Assembly: GCA_030835305.1 (NCBI GenBank)
Contig: JAURPJ010000053.1
Coordinates: 26,941-90,940, forward strand
Direction: 5' to 3'
DNA length: 64,000 nucleotides
Source of the DNA: Verrucomicrobiota bacterium
Lineage (GTDB): Bacteria; Verrucomicrobiota; Verrucomicrobiia; Verrucomicrobiales; Akkermansiaceae
The position numbers and the translations under genes are program-made. The notes under the pieces were generated by a model, which was not told where the DNA came from, did no database searches, and was given only the letters and a program-made list of their open reading frames with translations. This document shows positions 48,878-57,446 of this stretch, one piece after another; the stretch's first letter is position 1, and each line of letters opens with the position of its first letter.

Positions 48878-49048
48878 TCATTTGCGCCGCCAAAGCAGGA
48901 ATAAAATCCCACATAGCCCGCCAATCAGCACGGCTGACGGCTCGGGCACCGAGGTGGTTTCAGCACCTTGCTCCGCGGCTAGAAGGCTGGAACCAGAAGC
49001 CGCCAGGCAGCCCAGGCAGATCCAGATACTTGATGCGCTCCAATTCAT
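48878..49048 (-). CDS. Minimal 56-residue PEP-CTERM protein
   Basis: The minus strand from the ATG at 49048 encodes 56 residues that are almost only sorting signals: an N-terminal signal peptide (MNWSASSIWICLGCLAA..., cleavage likely after LLAA near 25), about ten linker residues (EQGAETTS), VPEPS at 34-38, a 16-residue hydrophobic span, and the basic end WRRK before a TGA at 48878. All parts of a PEP-CTERM substrate are present in the right order, so I think it is real even though short. It lies upstream of, and on the same strand as, the helicase and exosortase genes. No Shine-Dalgarno sequence is visible. The rest of 48760-49272 holds only the terminator at 49208. Confidence 0.75.
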   Translation of the reverse strand: MNWSASSIWICLGCLAASGSSLLAAEQGAETTSVPEPSAVLIGGLCGILFLLWRRK

Positions 49049-49207
49049 CGGGAAAAAGAAACTACCAAAATCGATTCATTTGAACAAACTAATAGTGTGT
49101 GTTTTTCGAACTCTTTCGCGGCAGCCTTCCGAACATCCCGGCCACCCGATCGTGATTCACTTTTTACCACTCCCGCGATCCAATCCAAAACGAAACCGCA
49201 CAAGAAC

Positions 49208-49243
49208 AAAAAAAGCTGTCCGGGATAATTTTACCCTGGGCAG
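49208..49243 (-). terminator. Rho-independent terminator after the TonB-dependent receptor
   Basis: Read on the minus strand, CTGCCCAGGG and CCCGGACAG form a stem with one mismatch and one bulge around an AT-rich loop, followed by seven T. It lies 30 nt after the receptor stop. Confidence 0.75.
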
Positions 49244-49272
49244 GCCTCTTAGGATTAACACTGGACAAACCC

Positions 49273-51480
49273 TTAGAATTTGGCCTCGAAACCAACGAAG
49301 GCGTTTCGGCCCATATTCGCGCGAGGTCCACGGGCAAGACGGGAGGTGATGCCCCGCTCATCGAAGATGTTGCTCACTCCGGCAAGCAGAGTGACACTTT
49401 CATTGATGCCGTATGTTCCGGTTAAATCGAAGAGCAGAAGCTCGTCAATTTTACCGGCGCGGGATCCGGCTCCGGTGGTCTCCTGAATCGGTGAATCGAC
49501 ATTTTGCGCGGTGCCAAAGGCATCGGAGACAAAGGTGGCATCCAGATTCACGCTCCAGGCTCCTTTCACGAGGCCAATTCCAGCAGCCAACTGCCACTCG
49601 GGCACGTAGGGGATTTCCGAGCCATCCGTGGCCCCGGCATAGATGTTGTCACTTCCCCCTGAGGTGACTGACGAGGTCAAAGTAGCATCAGTCCAGGTCG
49701 CGCTAAGATACATGGGCATTGAAAACTCGCTTCCACCATCCGCGAGAGGATCGTAGGAGATCTGGGCCTCCAGCCCGAAGACCTCGGCTTCCCCTACATT
49801 CTGGGAATTATCAAGAACACCCAACCCGGCATCGGTCGCGATGAGATTGTCGAAGTCGGTGAAGAAGGCCGCAAAATCGTAGCTCATCTTCGGACTCTGG
49901 TAACGATATCCCAGCTCGTATCCGATGGACTCCTCTTCCTCAACTCCGCCGCGCGAGGCAGAGCGAGGTCCTGGGGTGGAAATCCCACGATACACGCCAC
50001 CATAAACAACGCCCGAATGATCCAGCTCGTAGTTGAAACCAATTCCAGGCGAGAAAAGATCGAAGGTATTCGAGCCGGACTCGTTGGCATTGAAATCGCG
50101 AAACGATTGATCGATGTGCTCGTAGCGAACCCCGGGAGTCAGGGTCAAATTACCGATAGCAATTTCGTCCTGCACCCAAATCGCTAGAGCGTCGGTTTCC
50201 TGAAAACGATTCCCCTGACTTCCGGGAGCGCCAACGATGCGGTTGGTGATGGCTCCGGTGGCACCGAGAACGATCTGCTCGTCGTTCTGGAAACGGCGAA
50301 CGTCATCCCGATGATAGCGTGCTCCGAATTTGAGGAGGTGGTCCACGCTGCCGGTGGCGAAAGTGTAGTCACCCTGGATCTGGTAACCGTATGTGGAATA
50401 GTCGCGGTTGTTGTGCCGGAAAACCAAAGTGCCCGGCCCAGTCATTTGAAGAATTTCAAGCCCATTGCCGGTGGCAAGAGCTCCCCGAACCGAATTAGCA
50501 CCCCCGACAATGTTGTCGATCTTGGCCCAGTTGCGGGAGAATTGGTTATAGTAGCCGGCAATCTCAAGGTTGAAATATTGCGTTGGCTCGATGCGATACT
50601 TCAAGTAGGTCCGATGCTGCTCGGAAACCATGTTGTCAAAACGGGTTCCAGCGTAGCGACGGTCAGGGTTGTTGCGGACATCGTTTTCAGTCAGGCCAAT
50701 GTATGACTCATCCGAATCAAAGTCAGAATAGCCATACTTGAACTCGAGGCGCTGGCGAACCGGCGTGTTGGGCTCCCAGAAAAGTTTAATCATGGGTTCG
50801 GTCAGAGTAAAACCAGTATTGCCGGACTCTGGCAGGCCACCACCGGCATCAATGTCGCGGAAACCGTCACTGCGATGGTGAAAAAGCTCCAGAAGGAAGC
50901 CAAAGGTTCCAGCGTTGTTCTCCACCGTGTCTCCGTAATAGCTATGAGACAACAAGGTATTGTAGGTCCCGTAGTTATTCCGAGTGTAGAAAGTTTCCTC
51001 GGTCGGAATCTCGGTGGAAAGGAAGTTAATCACCCCGCCGGTCGTCTGCGGACCGTGCTGGATCTGACTCGATCCCTTCAAGACCTCGATCCCCGACATG
51101 CGACCGGCGCGTGGTGAATAATAGGCGGCCGGAGCGGAATAAGGGGCAGGTGCGGTAAGAATGCCATCCTCCATAATGGTAACCTTTTCGGAACGAGTTC
51201 CATCACCACCGCGGAGCGAGATATTGGGGAAATTTCCAAACCCATCTTCCTCCCGCACATATACACCCGGGACTTTGCGGAGAATCTGCTGGATGTTGGC
51301 GAGCCCTTTTTTCTGATAGTCTTCAGCCTCAAGGAAAGCTCCGGCCCCGGTCAGACCAAGAAGGTCTTCGGTACTACCGATTACGTTGACTGTCTCCAGG
51401 GTCTCGATGGCGTCTTGTGCCGGCAATAATCCCACCGCAAAGGCGGAGACCAGAGAGAAAATTCCAATTTGGTTCGTCAT
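49273..51480 (-). CDS. TonB-dependent outer-membrane receptor (FecA-like)
   Basis: The 735-residue protein has a signal peptide (about 1-21), a TonB box-like segment (ETVNVIG near 29-35), a plug domain (about 45-165, with QILRKVPGVYVREEDG and ISLRGGDGTRSEKVTIMEDGI) and a 22-strand-type beta barrel ending in the aromatic residue of GFEAKF. The plug resembles Fe(III)-dicitrate/siderophore receptors, so iron uptake is the best guess; the ligand is unknown. It lies 84 nt downstream of a TonB gene on the same strand. No Fur-like site was identified by eye. No ExbB/ExbD is in the window. Confidence 0.92.
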   Translation of the reverse strand: MTNQIGIFSLVSAFAVGLLPAQDAIETLETVNVIGSTEDLLGLTGAGAFLEAEDYQKKGLANIQQILRKVPGVYVREEDGFGNFPNISLRGGDGTRSEKVTIMEDGILTAPAPYSAPAAYYSPRAGRMSGIEVLKGSSQIQHGPQTTGGVINFLSTEIPTEETFYTRNNYGTYNTLLSHSYYGDTVENNAGTFGFLLELFHHRSDGFRDIDAGGGLPESGNTGFTLTEPMIKLFWEPNTPVRQRLEFKYGYSDFDSDESYIGLTENDVRNNPDRRYAGTRFDNMVSEQHRTYLKYRIEPTQYFNLEIAGYYNQFSRNWAKIDNIVGGANSVRGALATGNGLEILQMTGPGTLVFRHNNRDYSTYGYQIQGDYTFATGSVDHLLKFGARYHRDDVRRFQNDEQIVLGATGAITNRIVGAPGSQGNRFQETDALAIWVQDEIAIGNLTLTPGVRYEHIDQSFRDFNANESGSNTFDLFSPGIGFNYELDHSGVVYGGVYRGISTPGPRSASRGGVEEEESIGYELGYRYQSPKMSYDFAAFFTDFDNLIATDAGLGVLDNSQNVGEAEVFGLEAQISYDPLADGGSEFSMPMYLSATWTDATLTSSVTSGGSDNIYAGATDGSEIPYVPEWQLAAGIGLVKGAWSVNLDATFVSDAFGTAQNVDSPIQETTGAGSRAGKIDELLLFDLTGTYGINESVTLLAGVSNIFDERGITSRLARGPRANMGRNAFVGFEAKF

Positions 51481-51564
51481 ATTTTTTATAATAAATTGAG
51501 AATGAGTCGCAGTAGCAAGAAGGAGCCAAGATGGGGGAAAGTGCGAACGCGATTGTGTATTAGT

Positions 51565-52296
51565 CTAGCTCGTCAGCTGGAAATTGAAGGGAATGGCCTT
51601 CCTTACACTAACAGCGTGTCCCAGCCCGTTCTTGGCCGGGCGGAATCGGTAGCGCCGGGCTGCGCTAACAGCTGATTGATCGAGCGTGGAATGCCCGCTG
51701 CTCTGTGAAATTTGGCAACTGGAGACCTTCCCCGAAGTACCCACGGTCACCGTAACGATGACGCGGCCCTCGAGTCCCTTGCGGCGGGCACTTTTTGGGT
51801 AATTAGGAGTGCTCCGCGAAAGGACTGAAGCTTGCTGGATCACCTTCTTGGCGAGACCGGCAACAAGCGGACTTCCTTTTGCCTTAGGGCGAGGCTTCGC
51901 CGGCTCTGCCTTCTCTTCGAAAGGATTCTCAAAGTCCAACTCCTCGAGATCCAGGAGCTCAGTGCTTGTCTGCTCCGGCTCCGGCGCTTTGGTAAACTCC
52001 GGCCGCTCCTGAACCGGAAGAACAGGCTTAATTTGGGCAAAAGACGGACCATTCGAAACAGTAATCATCCGCTCCGGAGCTAAATTGGCCTTGGGCTTCT
52101 TGCGAACGGGCTCTACATAATTTGTCACAATCTCTTTGGGAACCGCTTGAACCTCGGTCATGATACGGTGAATTTGCACGATCAGCGCGAGCGCCGAGAA
52201 AATTGCCGTGGTCCCGCAGACAGCCACGACCAAAGAGGTCGAAAGGCTTTTCCCGTAACCGGTATTTCGGGTCTGGAGAGCCGGAGGCGTTTGCAT
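51565..52296 (-). CDS. TonB-family energy transducer
   Basis: The 243-residue protein starts best at the ATG at 52296 (MQTPPAL), preceded by AAAGGA; a TTG at 52338 would add 14 residues. One membrane span lies near 18-40, a proline/glutamate-rich periplasmic linker near 60-140, and a TonB C-terminal domain near 155-240 with PNYPKSARRKGLEGRVIVTVTVG and the final KAIPFNFQL. It carries proton-motive energy to outer-membrane receptors, most likely the one encoded downstream. ExbB and ExbD must be encoded elsewhere. Confidence 0.88.
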   Translation of the reverse strand: MQTPPALQTRNTGYGKSLSTSLVVAVCGTTAIFSALALIVQIHRIMTEVQAVPKEIVTNYVEPVRKKPKANLAPERMITVSNGPSFAQIKPVLPVQERPEFTKAPEPEQTSTELLDLEELDFENPFEEKAEPAKPRPKAKGSPLVAGLAKKVIQQASVLSRSTPNYPKSARRKGLEGRVIVTVTVGTSGKVSSCQISQSSGHSTLDQSAVSAARRYRFRPAKNGLGHAVSVRKAIPFNFQLTS

Positions 52297-52458
52297 GTCC
52301 TTTTTTACGCTTCTTTTCCGCGATTTACTATCGCGCAATTGTCTTCTCTTAGCGTTCAGTTGCCTCCAGGGACAAACAAACGAGTCTCCAAAAACCTCCG
52401 GATCGTAGGATGAGCATTCGTAATTCTCGCAATCAGCAGAGAGTAGGTCTCAAGTCCA

Positions 52459-53019
52459 CTACGCCGGGTTCATCGTCCCACACCGCTTCTCAACCAACTT
52501 TTTAAGCCGCAGTGGTGTAATCCCGCAGAATCCTTTCATCTCGGTAGCGAAATGGGAATAGTGCCTAAAACCGAGATTATAGGCGATTCCATGAAGATTC
52601 CGCCCCTCTTGGATCAAGCGACGGGCCATCACGGCCCGATACTGCCGGAAGAAATTCTTGGGATTCACACCAATGGCTTCGTCGAAAGCGACCTCAAAAT
52701 CCAGCACCGAGATGCCAAGACGCTCTGCTACACCATTAACCATAAAGCCCTCGTCATGAGAAATTTCCATGATCTTACGACCATCCCGGTCAATGACCTG
52801 ATTCCCCTTCCGGTCAAAAAAATTATTGGCGCTTGGCCACCATCCTGCAAGAGGTATGCGCCACCGACAATAGCTTCCTATGGCACGAGTGGGAAAAACC
52901 AGGGAATCGCCTGGCCTCGCCCCACTGAGATCGTCACCCCCATCGCCTTGCGGCTCTTCGAAGGCTTTGGCGCCATTCTTTCTCAAACTGACCTTGTCAC
53001 CTCCCGGCAAACCGAACAC
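52459..53019 (-). CDS. AraC-family transcriptional regulator, N-terminus probably decayed
   Basis: The 186-residue frame ends in a good AraC-type DNA-binding domain (about 95-180): VNGVAERLGISVLDFEVAFDEA is the first helix-turn-helix, ARRLIQEGRNLHGIAYNLGFRHYSHFATEMKG the second. The part before (GDGGDDLSGARPGDSLVF and IPLAGWWPSANNF) matches sensory domains of Verrucomicrobial AraC proteins. Upstream to about 53100 another frame with stops carries related words (FFRTIGEAGRDQGLQAIL), so the intact gene was longer and has lost its 5' part. It may still bind DNA. Of the 53020-53300 gap, nothing else is recognisable. Confidence 0.6.
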   Translation of the reverse strand: MFGLPGGDKVSLRKNGAKAFEEPQGDGGDDLSGARPGDSLVFPTRAIGSYCRWRIPLAGWWPSANNFFDRKGNQVIDRDGRKIMEISHDEGFMVNGVAERLGISVLDFEVAFDEAIGVNPKNFFRQYRAVMARRLIQEGRNLHGIAYNLGFRHYSHFATEMKGFCGITPLRLKKLVEKRCGTMNPA

Positions 53020-53300
53020 GGAGTGGAGGTTTCCCTCTCATCACTTTCCCTGCAAGATGGCCTGCAAGCCTTGGTCACGCCCAGCTTCCCCGATGGTCCT
53101 GAAAAAAACCGCTGCCTCTAGGTGACTGCTGCTTTCCTACAATGGGCACACCACGGAGGCACCATGGGAATCCTACCAAACCCATCCAACGAGACCCTTT
53201 CTTTGCAACTCGGCCTCAGCTCACTAGGCAACGTCACCAACCCATGGGAAACGGTGGCCACCGACCTGTTCTGGCGACGCCACATCGGCTAGAAAGACGG

Positions 53301-54617
53301 CTAGCCGTTAATCTCCCAACCTTTGCGGTATTCCTTCGTCAGAAGTTTATTCGCGGCTTCGTCATTCGTAATTTTAAATTCCCTGGCGTCCCATTCGAGC
53401 GCCTTGCCAGCCCGGTGGGCCACATTCCCGAGCAAATTGTGTTCAATGAGTGAACCGGAGTAGTCGAAGTTACAGAGTGTCTCCCCTTCACCGCGACATG
53501 CCTTTAACCACTCATTATAGTGGCCCACCGAAGGCGCGATCGATTGCTCGGGCCGTTGGTAGTCTTTAAACTTGGCCGATGGGCTGAGAATGTTTTTTCC
53601 GTAGTCGGAAACGAGAACCCCGTCTTCGCCTACGAAGGCAACTCCGATTCCCCACTTATTGATCTCCGTATCGCCTCCAACCAGTGGCTGAAGCACTTCG
53701 CTGCGGCGTTTCATCCCCTCCGGGCCGTGATACCAAATCACTTTCACATCATCTGGATGATTCCACGTAATTTCCTGCCAAGGCGCTGCTGCAATTGAAT
53801 CAGGCGCAGGTCCCTGTGAAGACACCTTGGTCGGATGACGAAGCTTCAATGCCCACCAGGCCAAATCAATCAAGTGACTCCCCATGTCTCCCGGAACCCC
53901 ATTGCCAAACTCCCAACGACGGTTCCAATTTAGATTTCCACCCTTCCAATATCCCTCATTGTAAGCTCGGTCGGCCGCCGGTCCAAGCCAGACGTCCCAG
54001 TCAAAGTAATCAGGCTTCGCCTGTTTCTCGAGAACCACCTGCCCGACTTCACGAATACTCCGGCTGCACCATACGTGCGCCTCCTTCACCCGGCCAATCG
54101 CTCCCGCCTGGATCAACTCCACGGCACGTCGATAGCTCCCGCCGGCATGAATTTGCGTTCCCATCTGGGTCGCGATTTTTCCTTTCGCTTTGGCATATTC
54201 CTCCTGCATCCACCTTGCTTCCTGCACCGTATGAGCCAACGGCTTTTCACAATAAACATGCTTTCCTGCCCTCATCGCGGCGATCGCAGCCGGAGCATGA
54301 TGGTGGTCCGCCGTACTAATCACCACGGCATCAATCTCCGGATTGCCGACCACATCACGCCAATCAGTCGTGGTCCTGGCCTCTTTAAATCTTTTTTGAA
54401 CGGCCTCCAGAGTCTTGCGATTAACATCGCAAAGAGTGTGGATGTTCTCTGCCGTCACCCCGTTCAAGTTCGCTCCACCGCGGCCTCCGGAACCGATGAT
54501 CCCCATATTAAGTTTCCCGTTTGGCGACTGCCCACGCACCACCGAGGGAGCAAGGGCGGAAGCGAGACCGAACCCAACGAATCTACGTCGGCTGAAAGTG
54601 GAGTTTTGTTGGTTCAT
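53301..54617 (-). CDS. Tat-exported Gfo/Idh/MocA-family oxidoreductase
   Basis: The 438-residue protein has a twin-arginine signal (SRRRFVGFGLASALAPSVVRG near 9-29). The Rossmann domain starts with MGIIGSGGRGG near 38-48; the EKP motif of the family is in HVYCEKPLAH near 118-127; the C-terminal beta domain covers about 150-400. Members oxidise or reduce sugars and related alcohols with tightly bound NAD(P). Tat export fits insertion of the cofactor before transport. It is divergent from the DUF1080 hydrolase gene at 54682, a pairing often met in this phylum for sugar turnover. The substrate is unknown. Confidence 0.93.
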   Translation of the reverse strand: MNQQNSTFSRRRFVGFGLASALAPSVVRGQSPNGKLNMGIIGSGGRGGANLNGVTAENIHTLCDVNRKTLEAVQKRFKEARTTTDWRDVVGNPEIDAVVISTADHHHAPAAIAAMRAGKHVYCEKPLAHTVQEARWMQEEYAKAKGKIATQMGTQIHAGGSYRRAVELIQAGAIGRVKEAHVWCSRSIREVGQVVLEKQAKPDYFDWDVWLGPAADRAYNEGYWKGGNLNWNRRWEFGNGVPGDMGSHLIDLAWWALKLRHPTKVSSQGPAPDSIAAAPWQEITWNHPDDVKVIWYHGPEGMKRRSEVLQPLVGGDTEINKWGIGVAFVGEDGVLVSDYGKNILSPSAKFKDYQRPEQSIAPSVGHYNEWLKACRGEGETLCNFDYSGSLIEHNLLGNVAHRAGKALEWDAREFKITNDEAANKLLTKEYRKGWEING

Positions 54618-54681
54618 GGTAATTGATCGATTTGTGGACGATTACGACAAGGTTGCGATCTTGATCGCGTATTGCAAGATC

Positions 54682-55449
54682 ATGATTCTGAAAAATTTGC
54701 GCCGCCAATCGATCATCGGAGCCACCATCCTCGCCCTCGGCATCTTCGCCGCCCAAAGCTTCTCTGATGGAAAAGAGGCAAAAACCAGCGGCTCTCCCGC
54801 CCATAGAAAAGCCTTCATTGACGGTACCGGACAAGGGTGGCGCGAGCTCACCGGCGAAGACTTTGTGAATGTCAACTGTGACCTCGAGACCTGGACTTGG
54901 GACGGCGGACACGGCTCTTGCACCGGCAAACCGGTGGGCGTCATCCGCATGAAGAAACCCATCAGGAATTTCGAACTTGTTTGTGAATGGATGCACAAAA
55001 AACACGCCGGAAATTCCGGCGTATTCGCTTGGGCCAGCCCCGCCTCCATCGAGAAACTCGCCGCCGGGAAAGGCCGGCTTCCCGATGGGATCGAAGTGCA
55101 GGTTCTCGATCTCGGCTACGAAACCAATTGGGAAAGGAGCAAAGGAAAACCATCCGATTGGTTCACTTCCCACGGCGACGTCTTTCCCACCGGTCCTGCC
55201 AAAATGACACCCTTCCCACCAGTCGCTCCAAATGGCAAACGTAGCTTCCCCTCCAAGCGCCTCACCAAAGGAATTAACGAGTGGAACCACTACTACATCC
55301 GTGCCATCAATGGCGAGGTCCGCCTCTGGGTCAATGGCGAAGAAGTCTCGGGCGGAACCAACTGCAGCCCCGCAGAAGGCTACCTCTGCCTTGAATCCGA
55401 AGGCTCACCAATCGAATTCAAAAACATTCGGCTCCGGCTGCTACCTTAA
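54682..55449 (+). CDS. Secreted 3-keto-disaccharide hydrolase-like protein (DUF1080)
   Basis: The 255-residue protein starts best at the ATG at 54682 (MILKNLRRQSIIGATILALG), which opens a signal peptide; a longer frame from 54415 is antisense to the oxidoreductase gene. The DUF1080 LamG-like fold is shown by FIDGTGQGWRELTGEDF near 38-54, FELVCEWMHKKHAGNSGVFAWA near 90-111, and a C-terminal EGYLCLESEGSPIEFKNIRLR. Some members split 3-keto-glycosides made by Gfo/Idh-type oxidoreductases, and such an enzyme is encoded divergently here, which supports that role (inference). Confidence 0.9.
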   Translation: MILKNLRRQSIIGATILALGIFAAQSFSDGKEAKTSGSPAHRKAFIDGTGQGWRELTGEDFVNVNCDLETWTWDGGHGSCTGKPVGVIRMKKPIRNFELVCEWMHKKHAGNSGVFAWASPASIEKLAAGKGRLPDGIEVQVLDLGYETNWERSKGKPSDWFTSHGDVFPTGPAKMTPFPPVAPNGKRSFPSKRLTKGINEWNHYYIRAINGEVRLWVNGEEVSGGTNCSPAEGYLCLESEGSPIEFKNIRLRLLP

Positions 55450-55461
55450 AAACCTGCCGGA

Positions 55462-55820
55462 TCATGATACTCGATGTTGTGAGCCGATGATGGACGACAT
55501 CCGCCCCGCAATTTCAATCATCGGCTCAAGCAGCGGCAAATGCCCGTTCGCTGAAATCGTCTCATAGGACACCGCGGTGCAACCCGTTGCAACCAACTTC
55601 TCGGTCAGTTCATCGCTTGCCGCAAGGTGCAGATAGATAAAGAGAATTTGCCCCTCGCGAGCATCTCCAACTCGGAAGGCTGAGACTCCTTGACCTTTAC
55701 AATCATTTCCGCCTCCTCACAGACCGACCTGGGATCCGGCACCAAATCAGCAGCATAGGCCGAGATCATCGAAATGCGATTTCCCTGCGGCTTAATCTCT
55801 TTGGGCACTCCAATAATCAT
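55462..55820 (-). pseudogene. Alanine dehydrogenase remnant
   Basis: The ATG at 55820 opens MIIGVPKEIKPQGNRISMIS, the N-terminus of alanine dehydrogenases. About 40 residues are then missing, followed by [24 protein letters not shown] frameshift leads into [32 protein letters not shown] and [15 protein letters not shown] before a stop at 55462. The C-terminal two thirds of the about 370-residue enzyme, including the NAD domain, are gone. A deletion, a frameshift and a truncation together rule out function. Confidence 0.85.
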
Positions 55821-55852
55821 ACCAGGACCAGCGTGTTGCGAAACCCATCTGC

Positions 55853-56782
55853 CTAGACAATCAGATAAACAATCGCAGTCAGGATAATCCAGCCCGCCAT
55901 CCCCAATTTGAGCCGTCTCGCCCCCAGGTAAATCGCCAGACGTCTTGCCAGCGTGCCACCAATTAAAGCACCCGGCGCAGCGAATACCAAGACCTCCAAA
56001 ACGATCGCAGACTTCCCAATATAAAATGGAACTCCGGCAATCGCGGTGATTGAGGTCACGCACACCGCCACCGCTACCGCCAGATTGACCCGGAACCGAA
56101 GAGCCAACAAATATATCGCCAACACCTCGCCAACCCCGATTGACAACCAGGCCGTGATGGCCCCGCCAATCAATCCGCTCAACGCCAGCCCCCCCCACTC
56201 ACCTAGGCGAATCACATCATCACGCCCCCTGTTCACCTCACCCCCATTCAGAGTTCTCACAAAAATTGCAAACCCCACCACCAACGAAAAAAGGGAAAAG
56301 AACCACTCGATATTCCAATCCGGATTCGGAAAAAGTTCCTGCGCTATCCGCAAGCCAACCAAAGATGTGCTCGCACCCACCAAAAGGATCTGTCGGAAAC
56401 CCTTCGACTGCGCGTCAACGATCGCGCCCTTCTTCAAGTGACGGAGCCACGACAGCCCTCCCGCCGTCATTCCAAAGCACTGGATCGCCAGACTCGTCGC
56501 AAGCGACTCGGTGACCGAGAGCCCAAGCAAAGTGAACACCGGAAGAAAAACAATCCCTCCTCCCGCTCCGGTCGAATTCGCAACAGTAGCGGCAAGAATT
56601 CCGATGAGAAAGAAATGCCAGTGACCCGCCACCTTACCAAACGGAGAGCCTCCCGAAGTGAAACCACCCGTTCCCAAGGTGATCAAAATAACCGCCGCCA
56701 CCAGATAGAACCCAAGGCGTATCCACCAGAGACGGTCGGCTTCGGATTTCGACGGTAGCCCGGACATGCGCGTCAAATTCAT
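55853..56782 (-). CDS. TauE/SafE-family membrane transporter
   Basis: The 309-residue inner-membrane protein starts best at the ATG at 56782 (MNLTRMSG), which has GAG 9-7 nt upstream; a frame from 56845 adds 21 residues without support. About eight spans in two repeats are visible. The first repeat carries GILAATVANSTGAGGGIVFLPVF near 62-84, the second GLIGGAITAWLSIGVGEVLAIYLL near 205-228. The family moves sulfite, sulfoacetate or other small anions; the substrate here is unknown. It follows the decayed alanine dehydrogenase. Confidence 0.9.
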   Translation of the reverse strand: MNLTRMSGLPSKSEADRLWWIRLGFYLVAAVILITLGTGGFTSGGSPFGKVAGHWHFFLIGILAATVANSTGAGGGIVFLPVFTLLGLSVTESLATSLAIQCFGMTAGGLSWLRHLKKGAIVDAQSKGFRQILLVGASTSLVGLRIAQELFPNPDWNIEWFFSLFSLVVGFAIFVRTLNGGEVNRGRDDVIRLGEWGGLALSGLIGGAITAWLSIGVGEVLAIYLLALRFRVNLAVAVAVCVTSITAIAGVPFYIGKSAIVLEVLVFAAPGALIGGTLARRLAIYLGARRLKLGMAGWIILTAIVYLIV

Positions 56783-56921
56783 CCCACTCGTGCATTCCCG
56801 CAAGTGAAAGTCTTCGCAACCCACTGGCCGCCCTTGCAGCAACATCGGATTCCGTTCAATCTGGATCCGATGCCAGAGGATCCATCCCTACGCCGCCCCT
56901 GCAACCTTCGGTCACGATAAG

Positions 56922-57446
56922 ATGATCTTCGCCGGGTTCGCAGTCGTGGGCAAGAAGCTCGCCGTGCAGGACGGTGCGGTTCTTCCTTCCCGCTGTATTC
57001 AGACCAACCGGGGAATCTCCCCGGGAGAAAATGGCCGATCCAAACTCATCAAACTCGCTTGGTCCAACCCTTAGTGGGCCCTTCTGACCCTGATCCCGTA
57101 TAGCAGCCTCCTGATATACATCATTGTGAGCTTCGCGACCCGCAAATCAGGCTCAATTACGGTCCACCTTTCCAGTCGAGCCATCAAACGAAAGCGTATC
57201 TGGCTGGGATCGCTCACCGTCCTCGCTTCCGGAACCCCCGCCATACACTTCAAAATGGATCTCGAAATCACCGCGATTATCGGCTTCGCCATCCTCGGCT
57301 CCGTGATCCTGCTCCTCATTGCCCTCTTCACCGCCCGATATCTAACTCCCGTAAAATACCAGGGAGGCTGGGTCCTCATCCGCGGAATCAATCGCGAATT
57401 CTTCAACGAAATCGCCGCGAAAAACCCGGCCCGTCCGCCGCGCTAG
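56922..57446 (+). pseudogene. Small membrane protein gene with an in-frame amber stop
   Basis: From the ATG at 56922 one frame encodes MIFAGFAVVGKKLAVQDGAV, then LPSRCIQTN and LIKLAWSNP, then a TAG at 57072-57074. It continues in the same frame as WALLTLIPYSSLL...IVSFATRKSG with three hydrophobic segments to a TAG at 57444. Without the internal stop it would be a 174-residue protein of a PVC-type membrane family with the LP..C..TN motif. A CAG to TAG change is the simplest explanation. TAG ends normal genes in this genome (for example the one ending at 12423), so recoding is unlikely. The end overlaps the peroxiredoxin gene by 4 nt. Confidence 0.65.

Noticed and set aside
53286..53307. Inverted repeat CGGCTAG...CTAGCCG at the end of the Gfo/Idh gene as a terminator
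   Set aside because: The stem is only 7 bp and there is no T run on the transcribed strand.
54415..54681. Upstream extension of the DUF1080 gene
   Set aside because: The extension is antisense to the oxidoreductase gene, while a signal peptide starts at 54682.
57072..57074. TAG read as an amino acid (recoded amber codon)
   Set aside because: Normal genes in the window end in TAG, for example at 12423 and 57443, so a general reassignment is unlikely; a mutation is simpler.
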